A DNA stretch of 64,000 nt from Spirochaetales bacterium Spiro_12 (lineage in GTDB: Bacteria > Spirochaetota > Spirochaetia > Treponematales > Rectinemataceae): positions 1 to 64,000 of the forward strand of contig LVBN01000065.1 of the NCBI GenBank assembly GCA_001603165.1, in the 5' to 3' direction. The notes beneath the pieces are model-generated. The model saw only the letters and a program-made list of their open reading frames with translations. It was not told the DNA's origin and did not search any database. The position numbers and the translations under genes are program-made. Shown one piece after another: positions 18,038-25,521 of the stretch. Positions within the stretch are counted from its first letter, which is position 1, and every line of letters starts with the position of its first letter.

Positions 18038-18086
18038 TGTCGCAGTATCTTAGTATTTTATTTTGTTAAAATAAATAAGTGCGACA
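18038..18086. repeat. 49-nt interrupted palindrome, candidate operator or RNA hairpin
   Basis: Outer arms TGTCGCA (18038-18044) and TGCGACA (18080-18086) are perfect inverse complements. Inside them CTTA pairs with TAAG, and TATTTTA (18054-18060) pairs with TAAAATA (18067-18073) around the loop TTTTGT. It stands about 50 bp upstream of the AbgT promoter and 135 bp after the regulator gene. Confidence 0.55.
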
Positions 18087-18138
18087 CTCATATCGATCGC
18101 TTTAAAACAACCTCCCTCCTGGAAAACAAAAAAAAGAG

Positions 18139-18167
18139 TTGCGCGGTATGGGAAAGGCGGGTATAAT
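18139..18167 (+). promoter_or_regulatory. Predicted sigma70 promoter of the AbgT operon
   Basis: TTGCGC (18139-18144), a 17-nt spacer and TATAAT (18162-18167), a perfect -10. The -35 is embedded in AAAAGAGTTGCG, which recurs exactly at the -35 of the KorDABC promoter near 25.2 kb. Confidence 0.65.
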
Positions 18168-18283
18168 CACAAAACATACAGTTAGTTTGCATGAATAACT
18201 GGCTGTTCGCATCGCTTTGGGCTCAATAAAAAGCTAAGGGCGCTGGGAGATTTTGAAAGCGCAGCTTCAAAAAGGAGTTGGTT

Positions 18284-19849
18284 ATGGCAAATGCGACAAA
18301 CAAGACAGGGGAAAAGGACGCTAAGTTTGGCCGCTTCTTGAGTGGCGTCGAGAGGGTCGGCAACAAACTGCCGGACACGGTGGTTATTTTTATTGTTCTT
18401 GACTTGGCGATACTTCTTGTTTCCTGGCTGGGCGGGCTTTTCCATTGGTCGACGGTCCATCCGGGCACGGGCAAGACGGTGGAGGTCTTCAATCTTTTGA
18501 GCCCCGCAGGCCTGCAGTACGTATTCAGCAATATGTACCAGAACTTCTCCGCCTTTGCCCCCTTCGCCATCGCCATGCCGCTTTTCCTGGCGGTGGGCGT
18601 GATGAACAAATCGGGGTTGATGGAGACCCTCTTTGTCGGTTTCGGCTCGAAGGTAAAACCGCAGTTCCTGACAATCATAATCGTTTTTATCGGTATCATG
18701 TCCAATCTGATGTCCGATGCCGGTTACGCCATTTTGCCCGCCATGGCGGCCGTACTTTTCATGTCTGTGGGGCGTAATCCCATTCTTGGCATGTGCTGCG
18801 CCTATACCGCCTGCGGAGCCGGCATGGCCGCCAATCTACTCATAGGCATTTCCGACGCCCGTATATCCGCTACTTCCCAAGCCGCCGCCCAGATGTTGGA
18901 CCCGAAAATGGTCGTCTTGCCCACCGCCAACTGGTATTTCATTGCGGCGGCCACCGTGGTTCTGACCATAGCCGCCACCTTCGTGACGGATAAAATCCTG
19001 GAACCCCGCATGTCGCGTACAGGGGATTGGAACTCGGGCGCCGCGGACGTTAAGAAAATCGACTTAGCCACGTATCAGGCCACGGCGCTTCAGAAGAAAG
19101 GCATGCGGGCGGCGGGCATATCCGTTTTGGTGCTCGCGGCGATAATTCTGATCGGCGTCCTTCCCTCCTGGGGATATCTCCGCGGCGCGGATGGCAAATC
19201 GGTATTCGGCACCCAGGCGACGCAACTCGGCTCAATCGTTACAAGCATTATCTTATTTATTGGCATTCCGGGCGCTGTCTACGGTAAGGTCGTCGGTTCA
19301 TTCAAGAATTCTAAGGATATCAGCAGCGCGATGGGCGCCGGGGTTGTGGATATAGCTTCCTTTATCGTTCTTTGTTTTTTTGCCGGGCAGTTCACCGCGT
19401 GGTTCGGCAAAAGTAACGTCGGTATTATTTTTTCCATCGAAGGCGCCAATTTCCTGAAAAGCATTGGGTTCAGCGGCTTGCCGCTTATGATAGTTTTGGC
19501 GCTCATAACAATACTTCTTGATATATTTGTCCCCAGCGCGAACGCGAAATGGGCCATATTGGCGCCGGTTCTCGTCCCTATGTTTATGATGCTCGGCTAT
19601 CATCCCGCCCTGACCCAGATGGTGTATCGTATGGGCGACTCGATTGTGAATTCGCTTACTCCGCTGATGCCGTTCTTTGCTTTGTTGCTCGGCCTGGCTC
19701 AGCAATACGACAAAAAGGCGGGCATCGGAACGGTGATGTCGCTTTTGATGCCATATACCCTTGCGTATTTCATAGGATGGGTTTTCCTGTTTATCGTCTG
19801 GTTCTTGTTTAAACTTCCCATGGGGCCCGGCGGTCCTTTGTTCCTCTAG
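18284..19849 (+). CDS. AbgT-family carrier (p-aminobenzoyl-glutamate transporter type)
   Basis: A 521-residue polytopic membrane protein of AbgT-family length. Family landmarks include GNKLPDTVVIFIVLDLAILL near the N-terminus, FAPFAIAMPLFLAVGVMNKSG, and FVPSANAKWAILAPVLVPMFM near the C-terminus. E. coli AbgT imports p-aminobenzoyl-glutamate; other members export antifolates. Here it is the first gene of an operon with peptidase-type and amidohydrolase-type enzymes, so uptake of an N-acyl amino acid or small peptide is plausible. ATG 18284 has AAAGGAG at 18271-18277. Confidence 0.9.
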   Translation: MANATNKTGEKDAKFGRFLSGVERVGNKLPDTVVIFIVLDLAILLVSWLGGLFHWSTVHPGTGKTVEVFNLLSPAGLQYVFSNMYQNFSAFAPFAIAMPLFLAVGVMNKSGLMETLFVGFGSKVKPQFLTIIIVFIGIMSNLMSDAGYAILPAMAAVLFMSVGRNPILGMCCAYTACGAGMAANLLIGISDARISATSQAAAQMLDPKMVVLPTANWYFIAAATVVLTIAATFVTDKILEPRMSRTGDWNSGAADVKKIDLATYQATALQKKGMRAAGISVLVLAAIILIGVLPSWGYLRGADGKSVFGTQATQLGSIVTSIILFIGIPGAVYGKVVGSFKNSKDISSAMGAGVVDIASFIVLCFFAGQFTAWFGKSNVGIIFSIEGANFLKSIGFSGLPLMIVLALITILLDIFVPSANAKWAILAPVLVPMFMMLGYHPALTQMVYRMGDSIVNSLTPLMPFFALLLGLAQQYDKKAGIGTVMSLLMPYTLAYFIGWVFLFIVWFLFKLPMGPGGPLFL

Positions 19850-19862
19850 TTCGAAGAAGCTG

Positions 19863-19890
19863 GCGGAACGGCGGGAGATCGCCGTTCCGC
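19863..19890 (+). repeat. Perfect 11-bp hairpin between AbgT and the enolase-family gene
   Basis: GCGGAACGGCG (19863-19873) and CGCCGTTCCGC (19880-19890) are perfect inverse complements around the loop GGAGAT. There is no U-tract. The loop holds the only Shine-Dalgarno-like bases before the next gene, so the hairpin could control its translation or protect the upstream mRNA. Confidence 0.6.
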
Positions 19891-19909
19891 AATGGGGTAT
19901 ACTACCTTT

Positions 19910-21028
19910 ATGAAAATCGAAAGCATTGAGTACATACCGATTCGAATTCCAAAGCGCGGCATGAAAGGCGTGCGGGAATGGAAAACCGCCCTTGGCAATA
20001 ACCCCTTCGGCGACGCTGTCGTCGTTGTTCTCCTCGCCGATGGCTGCCAGGGTTTTGGAGAAGTCTCGTCCATATGGGACGGCGGAGCCGGCTGCCTCGC
20101 GGCGGCCTGGGGGAAGAGGGTAGCCGAGGCGGTTGTCGGTGCGGATGTTTTTGCGGTGACCGAAGTTCTGTCACGTATGGACAGGGCGGTGGCCTGGAGC
20201 AAAAACGCGCTCTGTTTAAAAGCCGGGGTCGAAATGGCTCTGTACGACCTGATCGGTAAGCTCAAGGCGATGCCGATCTATCAATTGCTGGGCGGCAAGC
20301 GCCGGGAGAGCATTCCTCTTTCGCATTCCATAGCCATGGGAACAGTGGAAGAGAGGGTGGCTCAAGTGGCCGAACATGTCGCCGCTGGATTCAAGACCGT
20401 TAAGGTAAAGGTCGGGCTCGATTTTGAGAAGGATCTTGAGGCCGTGCGCGCTATCCGCGAACGGTTCGGCCCTGAGCTCGGTATCCGCGTGGACGCGAAT
20501 ATGGGCTGGGGCGATCAAAAAACCCTGCTCAAAGTCGTCGAAAGACTTTCCGAGCTAAACATTCTTTCGATTGAACAACCCTTCGCCCCCCACGAACTGG
20601 ACAAGCTGGCGTTTTTGCGCCGGCACTGTTCCATTCCCATTATGCTCGATGAAAGCATTTGGGATCCCGGCGACGCCCTGGCGGCAATTAAAGCCGATGC
20701 GGGGGATATTTTCAATGTGTATGTCAGCGAGGCAGGAGGACTCAATAAAGCGATGCAGATCGCCAATCTCTGCGAAACGGCGGGGATCGGTTTTTGTATA
20801 GGAAGCATGCCGGAATTCGGCATCGGAACGGCGGCAGAGCTTCATCTGGGCCTGGCCGCGCCGCGGATCGATCATCCGAGCGACGTGATTGGGAATTTGT
20901 ATTTCGAAGACGACATCATTCAAGAAACCTTACCGGTAAAAGACGGCCTCGCCTATGGGCTGGACCGTCCTGGCCTGGGCGTAAGCCTCGACTGGGATAA
21001 GGTGAATAAGTATCGGAGCGACAAATAG
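19910..21028 (+). CDS. Enolase-superfamily enzyme (mandelate racemase/muconate lactonizing group)
   Basis: A 372-residue protein starting with the family's MKIESIEYIPIRIP. Metal ligands are at D195 (VDANMGW), E222 (IEQPF) and D247 (MLDES). The first acid/base lysines are in the KVKVG motif (K165, K167). The lysine expected on the sixth strand (normally NIK) is replaced by tyrosine: FNVYVSEAGGLN (268-279). The fold abstracts a proton alpha to a carboxylate. With one base missing, dehydration or another one-sided reaction is more likely than racemisation. ATG 19892 is an alternative start; neither start has a strong ribosome site outside the preceding hairpin loop. Confidence 0.88.
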   Translation: MKIESIEYIPIRIPKRGMKGVREWKTALGNNPFGDAVVVVLLADGCQGFGEVSSIWDGGAGCLAAAWGKRVAEAVVGADVFAVTEVLSRMDRAVAWSKNALCLKAGVEMALYDLIGKLKAMPIYQLLGGKRRESIPLSHSIAMGTVEERVAQVAEHVAAGFKTVKVKVGLDFEKDLEAVRAIRERFGPELGIRVDANMGWGDQKTLLKVVERLSELNILSIEQPFAPHELDKLAFLRRHCSIPIMLDESIWDPGDALAAIKADAGDIFNVYVSEAGGLNKAMQIANLCETAGIGFCIGSMPEFGIGTAAELHLGLAAPRIDHPSDVIGNLYFEDDIIQETLPVKDGLAYGLDRPGLGVSLDWDKVNKYRSDK

Positions 21029-21077
21029 GGGACGGAAACCACATGGGCCGGCTTATTTAAAACGAAAGGGGACACAA

Positions 21078-21905
21078 TTGATTAGCGATGATTTTTCCAA
21101 GGATATCGCAGAACTCGATTTTCTTGATTTTTCCGTGTGCTTCGGTCGTCCGCCGATTCCCTTTACCGGGACATGGGTGGAAAAAAGCGAATTAGTGGCT
21201 GAAATGAAACGGGTGGGGATCAGACAGGCCGCTCCGTACCACATTTTGAGCAAGTCCTATGATGCGGACTTCGGCAATTCCTTGATACTCGAGGAGCTGA
21301 AAAATACGCCCGAGTTGATTCCCACCTGGGCCTGCGTTCCCAGTGCGGAAGGTATGAACTGCTCCCCGGCGGAGTTCGCGGACAAGATGCAGGAAAGCGG
21401 CGCCAAGGCCATACGGCTTTTCCCTTCGTCCACCGGTAATCCCGCTGTCGCGACGCGTTATGCGTTTGCCAAGTGGTTTTACGGGGAATATCTGGAAGAG
21501 TTCCAGATGCGCAAAATCCCCGTAGTGCTGGAATTTTCCCCCAGCCGGCGGGACGAACCGGCCTGGGATAAACTCTATACGGTGGCAAAGGAGTTCCCCG
21601 ATCTGCCGATCATTCTTTCCGATGGATTTCAGCGGACGACCTGGACGCTTATAAAATTGCTGCGTGCTCATCAGAATCTCCATGTCCAAACCTCCGGTCT
21701 GGACGTGCACCGCCAGCTGGAATATATGGTGCAACAGGTCGGGCCCGAGCGCTTTGTGGCCGGCTCGAAATTCCCTGTCTCTTCTTTCGGAACAATGGTC
21801 GGTCAGGTGCTTTTCTCCCGACTGCCGCCGGAACAAAAAAAACTGATCGCCGGGGGCAATGCCCGGCGACTCATGAAGATTGGTCCTTTAGGCGGGAGGG
21901 ATTAA
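21078..21905 (+). CDS. Amidohydrolase_2-like protein lacking the metal ligands
   Basis: A 275-residue relative of the next gene's product, with the same TIM-barrel order of motifs but each ligand position substituted. The strand-1 HxH is DFS (LDFLDFSVCFG), IKTHP becomes IRLFP, PILVH becomes PVVLEFS, IIAHG becomes ILSDG, and STDSPW becomes GSKFPV. The C-terminal GGNARRLM is typical of the family. It is probably catalytically inactive or metal-independent and may pair with the intact enzyme encoded 1 nt downstream. The start is TTG at 21078 after AAAGGGG. Confidence 0.8.
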   Translation: MISDDFSKDIAELDFLDFSVCFGRPPIPFTGTWVEKSELVAEMKRVGIRQAAPYHILSKSYDADFGNSLILEELKNTPELIPTWACVPSAEGMNCSPAEFADKMQESGAKAIRLFPSSTGNPAVATRYAFAKWFYGEYLEEFQMRKIPVVLEFSPSRRDEPAWDKLYTVAKEFPDLPIILSDGFQRTTWTLIKLLRAHQNLHVQTSGLDVHRQLEYMVQQVGPERFVAGSKFPVSSFGTMVGQVLFSRLPPEQKKLIAGGNARRLMKIGPLGGRD

Positions 21906-21906
21906 T

Positions 21907-22692
21907 ATGAATCACAACACTTACAGGGTTATCGATTATCACGCCCACCTGGGGCCGGTCTGGAATTTTTATTTGCCGTATAACGACGAGATCGGCATGC
22001 TCGGCTGCATGGATCAGATAGGTATAGACACAACGGTCATATCCACCAATTTGGCTGTCACCGCCGATGTGGTGCGCGGCAACCGCTATACTTTGGAAGT
22101 ATGCCGGCGCAACCCCGGGCGCTTTCTGGGGATGTTCACCGTGAACCCCAATTACCCCGACGTGGCGGAAAGAGAAATAGCCCAGTATTTCGCCCATAAG
22201 GAAATAGTTGGAATAAAAACCCATCCCGAGCTTTCGGGGGATTATCCGCTGAACGGGAAAAACTATGAAGGGATGTTTCGCTATGCCAGCGACCACGGGA
22301 TACCTATCCTCGTCCATACCTATTATGGCGGAGACAGGTTGAGCGTTTTCGAACAGATGGCCAGGGAATACCCCGACGCGCCTCTTATAATAGCCCACGG
22401 TGCGTTGGACTTGGGTACGGGAAAAGCGATTGAACTTTGTAACAAATACCCGAATCTCTATTATGATTTATGCAGCCCGGTCAACAAGCGATACGGGGCG
22501 CTATTGCTGGTCGATAGAGAACTCAACCCCGACAAGGCGCTTTTCAGTACCGACAGCCCGTGGAATGATCCGGCGGTCAGCCTGGGCTCGGTGCTTTTCA
22601 GCGGGGCCGCGCCGGAAAAGTTGCGTAAATGGCTGAGCGGGAATTTTTTAAGGTTATTCACAAGGGCGGCGGCGGTGCTCGGATCCGAATGA
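21907..22692 (+). CDS. Amidohydrolase_2-family metal-dependent hydrolase
   Basis: A 261-residue TIM-barrel hydrolase with all expected ligands visible: IDYHAHLGP (strand 1 HxH), GIKTHPE, ILVHTYYGG, LIIAHGALD and FSTDSPWND (aspartate). Members hydrolyse lactones or amides or decarboxylate aromatic/keto acids. It is separated by a single base from the degenerate paralogue, which suggests equal expression and perhaps a shared complex. A GGCGGGAGG site precedes the ATG. Confidence 0.87.
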   Translation: MNHNTYRVIDYHAHLGPVWNFYLPYNDEIGMLGCMDQIGIDTTVISTNLAVTADVVRGNRYTLEVCRRNPGRFLGMFTVNPNYPDVAEREIAQYFAHKEIVGIKTHPELSGDYPLNGKNYEGMFRYASDHGIPILVHTYYGGDRLSVFEQMAREYPDAPLIIAHGALDLGTGKAIELCNKYPNLYYDLCSPVNKRYGALLLVDRELNPDKALFSTDSPWNDPAVSLGSVLFSGAAPEKLRKWLSGNFLRLFTRAAAVLGSE

Positions 22693-22733
22693 TGGCCCAA
22701 GCCCGAAAGCGGTATATGACAAAGAGAGGTACC

Positions 22734-23813
22734 ATGAGTTTGGATCGAAAAGCAATAGGCGACGATTTTAAAAAGGACATTGCCGCACTCTGCGCTACGC
22801 ATGGAGTTTCGGGCTTTGAGGACGAGACGATCGGTCTGATAAAAAACATGATCCGGGACCATGTGGACGAAATGGATGTCGATGTCATGAAAAACCTTAT
22901 CGCCTTCAAAAAAGGAAATGGCAAGGCAAAGGTCATGATCGTGGCGCATACGGATGAAATCGGCCTCATTGTAAAACGGATAGATTCCAAGGGTTTCCTT
23001 TGGTTTGAGGTGCTGGGCGGAGTAAGGGCCCAGGCTTTATTCGGAAAACACGTGGTGGTCAAAACGGCCCTCGGGAAGCTCGACGGCCTTGTCAATTATG
23101 TGAAACCCGGCCGGCCCGACTTTATGGAGCAAATACCCGATCTTCAGGATTTCTTCATCGATGTCGGCGCAAAAAGCCGGGAAGAGGCCGAGGAGATGGG
23201 CGTGGAAGTCGGCAATCCGATCTCGATCGATTATCCGGTCCATTTCCTGGGCAAGGATGGATCGCGCGTGGCCGGCAAGGCCCTGGACAATAGGGCCTGT
23301 GTTTTTCAGCTTGTGGAAGTTCTCAAGCTGCTCAAAAACGAACAAAACAAGCCCGATATCTATGCGGTTTTTTCGTCCCAGGAAGAAGTGGGCTGTCGCG
23401 GCGCGAAAACCGCAGCGTACAATCTCAAGCCGGATATCGCCATTTCCCTGGACATTGCCATAGCCAACGACCTTTCCGATGTGGCGGACCGCAAAATAAT
23501 CACTGCGCTCGATAAGGGCCCGGTTATAAAGATCATGGATCGATCGAAAACTTCCTCGGTCGGCGTGATTTCCACGCCGAGCGTGGTGGACGGGATGAAA
23601 AAGGTGGCCAGGGAGGCGGGCATCCCTTACCAGCTGGAAGTATATACCGCCGGAACCACCGACTCGGCCACGGTGCATTTGGAGAAAGGGGGTATCGCTT
23701 CGGGTGCCATACTCCTTCCTACGCGCTATGTGCATAGTTACGAACTGGCCTCCGTGCATGACCTCGTTGCGGGCATAGAACTCTTATATTTCTACATAAA
23801 GGCGCTATCATGA
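22734..23813 (+). CDS. M42-family metallo-aminopeptidase
   Basis: A 359-residue protein of the M42 (glutamyl aminopeptidase/FrvX) type. The dinuclear metal site is recognisable: VAHTDEIGL (H,D), KALDNRACV (D), SSQEEVGCRGA (E,E), ISLDIAIANDL (D) and the C-terminal RYVHSYE (H). These cytosolic peptidases form large tetrahedral complexes and remove N-terminal residues; some act as deacylases. ATG 22734 is chosen because MSLDRKAIGDDFKKDIAALC is the family start. Its stop overlaps the next start. Confidence 0.9.
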   Translation: MSLDRKAIGDDFKKDIAALCATHGVSGFEDETIGLIKNMIRDHVDEMDVDVMKNLIAFKKGNGKAKVMIVAHTDEIGLIVKRIDSKGFLWFEVLGGVRAQALFGKHVVVKTALGKLDGLVNYVKPGRPDFMEQIPDLQDFFIDVGAKSREEAEEMGVEVGNPISIDYPVHFLGKDGSRVAGKALDNRACVFQLVEVLKLLKNEQNKPDIYAVFSSQEEVGCRGAKTAAYNLKPDIAISLDIAIANDLSDVADRKIITALDKGPVIKIMDRSKTSSVGVISTPSVVDGMKKVAREAGIPYQLEVYTAGTTDSATVHLEKGGIASGAILLPTRYVHSYELASVHDLVAGIELLYFYIKALS

Positions 23814-24313
23814 AAGAATCGCGTGCGGAGAAAAACAACGCTATCTGCATTTATGAAAAGCTCAAACAACTTGCCGTGGAACTGCCGCCGCATACCTCTC
23901 CGAATGGCAGTTACACCATGACCTCGGAATTCGGAGGGCGGTGTTTTTATACCGCCGGCACGGGCTGTGCTTTGAACGGGAAGCCCTTCGCCGTTGGCCG
24001 CCTGGGAAAGGAAGTTTCGGTCAAGCAAGGGAAGCTGGCCGCCCGTCAATGCGTCTTAAATGTGCTGGCCAACCTGCATGCGTGCCTGGGGGACCTCAAT
24101 CGCATCAACAGGGTGATAAAGACGACTGTCTTTGTCGCGAGCGCGGAGGGTTTCGGTGACCAAAGTTCGGTCGCCGAGGGCGCTTCCGAACTTCTTTTGG
24201 CGCTTTTCGGGCCTGCGGGGCACGGGGTTCGAACCGCCATAGGCACCAGCGCCCTTCCCAAAAACCAAGCGGTGGAAATAGAAATGCTTTTTGAATTGAA
24301 GGAGCCATTGTAA
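23810..24313 (+). CDS. RidA/YjgF-like protein, longer variant
   Basis: A 167-residue member of the YjgF superfamily with the long N-terminal form (LKQLAVELPPHTSPNGSY, 22-39) rather than the compact RidA form. The C-terminal VRTAIGTSALPKNQAVEIEM keeps an arginine at the position of the RidA catalytic residue and the final glutamate. Its activity may differ from enamine hydrolysis. Joined to the M42 gene by an ATGA overlap, so it belongs to the same operon. Confidence 0.85.
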   Translation: MKESRAEKNNAICIYEKLKQLAVELPPHTSPNGSYTMTSEFGGRCFYTAGTGCALNGKPFAVGRLGKEVSVKQGKLAARQCVLNVLANLHACLGDLNRINRVIKTTVFVASAEGFGDQSSVAEGASELLLALFGPAGHGVRTAIGTSALPKNQAVEIEMLFELKEPL

Positions 24314-24327
24314 AAGAGGAGAGACCC

Positions 24328-25089
24328 ATGTTGATACGATGGGACGAATTGACCAAAGATCAATTTGAGCAATATCGAGATACGGCCACGGTTGTCGTCA
24401 ACCTCGCCTCCACGGAGCAGCATTCGCGCCATCTTCCGGTCGGCACCGACGCGATCATCGGCAAGGCCGTGGTGGAGACGGCCGCGGGTTTGGCGAAATA
24501 TCCGGTTCTTGTGTTGCCGCAGGTATGCTTTGGCTTTTCTCCTCATCATCGTTTTGCGCCGGGCTATGTGACCATCGCGCAAAACACCCTGATCTCCCAT
24601 GCCGCGGACATCTGTCGCAGCGTCTGCGAAAACGGTTTCAGGCGAATGTTTTTAGTGAATTCCCACGGCGGCAACCAAGCCTATCTTGCCGCTGTTATCA
24701 ATGAAATAGGCGAACAATATGGCGAAAAATTTTCCCTGATGGCGCTGAGGTATTGGGATATCGCCGGCCCGCGGATAATGGAAATCCGGGATTCCGAATT
24801 GGGCGGGGCGGCGCATGCCGGCGAATTCGAAACTTCGGTGATCATGTATTTACGGCCTGAACTGGTGCAAAAGGACAAAATCGCCGAGGGCCCCCCCGTC
24901 CCCGGAAACCCTTGGTTTCAGATGGACCTGTTGGGGTACAAAAAGTACCTTAAGTATTCGAGTTTCAATTTCCATAACCCCGACGGGCATGTCGGCCAGC
25001 CCCATCTGGCGACCGCTGAAAAAGGCAAGCTTTTTTTCGAGGCGGTGAGCGAGGAATTGGCGAAATTTTTCGATTATTTTCATGTGTAG
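24328..25089 (+). CDS. Creatininase-family amidohydrolase
   Basis: A 253-residue protein of the creatininase/formamide hydrolase family. Metal-binding motifs are STEQHSRHLPVGTDA (E,H,D), NSHGGN and HAGEFETS. Family members hydrolyse cyclic or linear amides such as creatinine and formamidopyrimidines. It follows by 14 nt with an AGAGGAGAG site and is the last gene before the second promoter, completing a set of four hydrolase-type genes behind the AbgT carrier. Confidence 0.88.
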   Translation: MLIRWDELTKDQFEQYRDTATVVVNLASTEQHSRHLPVGTDAIIGKAVVETAAGLAKYPVLVLPQVCFGFSPHHRFAPGYVTIAQNTLISHAADICRSVCENGFRRMFLVNSHGGNQAYLAAVINEIGEQYGEKFSLMALRYWDIAGPRIMEIRDSELGGAAHAGEFETSVIMYLRPELVQKDKIAEGPPVPGNPWFQMDLLGYKKYLKYSSFNFHNPDGHVGQPHLATAEKGKLFFEAVSEELAKFFDYFHV

Positions 25090-25193
25090 TTTTAAGCAAT
25101 TGTCATAACTATATACCATTACCATTGCTCGACAAGTCTATGCCGCCTGGATAGGAGACTCCTTTAGCTCGATTTGACGTGGATAGAAAAGAG

Positions 25194-25222
25194 TTGCGTT
25201 TTTTAAAAAATACTATTACAAT
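25194..25222 (+). promoter_or_regulatory. Predicted sigma70 promoter of the KorDABC-AbfD operon
   Basis: TTGCGT (25194-25199), 17-nt spacer, TACAAT (25217-25222). The -35 lies within AAAAGAGTTGCG (25187-25198), identical to the AbgT promoter. The gap 25090-25320 has no gene. The leader would be about 90 nt. Confidence 0.55.
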
Positions 25223-25268
25223 TAGTATGTTATAAAGACAGACTGTAAGTTATTATGCGCAAAGAGAC

Positions 25269-25318
25269 CCTCGCCGCAGGCGGGGCTTCGGCGCTTGGAA
25301 AAACGCGAAGGGGTTTTT
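25269..25318 (+). promoter_or_regulatory. Structured leader of korD
   Basis: Two stem-loops precede korD: CCTCGCC-GCA-GGCGGGG (25269-25285, one G-U pair) and AAAAAC/GTTTTT (25299-25304 and 25313-25318), whose loop contains the AAGGG ribosome-binding bases of korD. It could modulate translation; this is inference. Confidence 0.4.
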
Positions 25319-25320
25319 GT

Positions 25321-25521
25321 ATGTCGAAGTACAGTATCGGGATCAATAAGAAATGGTGCAAGTCTTGCGGCATATGCATAGATTTTTGCCCTAAGAACGT
25401 GTTGGGTTTTGACGAAGACGGCAAGGTCACGCTTGTGAACGAAGAGGATTGTATCGGCTGCGAAATGTGCGAACGCCGATGTCCGGACTACGCAATCAAA
25501 GTAGAAGGAAAGGCCAAATGA
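25321..25521 (+). CDS. korD: 2-oxoacid:ferredoxin oxidoreductase, delta (ferredoxin) subunit
   Basis: A 66-residue ferredoxin-like protein with two complete CxxCxxCxxxC clusters (CKSCGICIDFC and CIGCEMCERRC) that would bind two [4Fe-4S] centres and pass electrons from the ThDP active site to ferredoxin. ATG 25321 gives the usual length; an extension to 25255 has no ribosome site. It overlaps korA by 4 nt. Confidence 0.93.
   Translation: MSKYSIGINKKWCKSCGICIDFCPKNVLGFDEDGKVTLVNEEDCIGCEMCERRCPDYAIKVEGKAK

Larger units (their letters stand above)
17903..18283 (+). promoter_or_regulatory. 381-bp regulatory region before the AbgT gene
   Basis: No credible gene. It contains a small hairpin CTGGCA-ATTT-TGCCAG (18019-18034), a large interrupted palindrome (18038-18086), a sigma70-like promoter (18139-18167) and a leader of about 110 nt. 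The ribosome site AAAGGAG is at 18271-18277. The palindrome upstream of the promoter is a good place for a regulator to bind. Confidence 0.6.
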
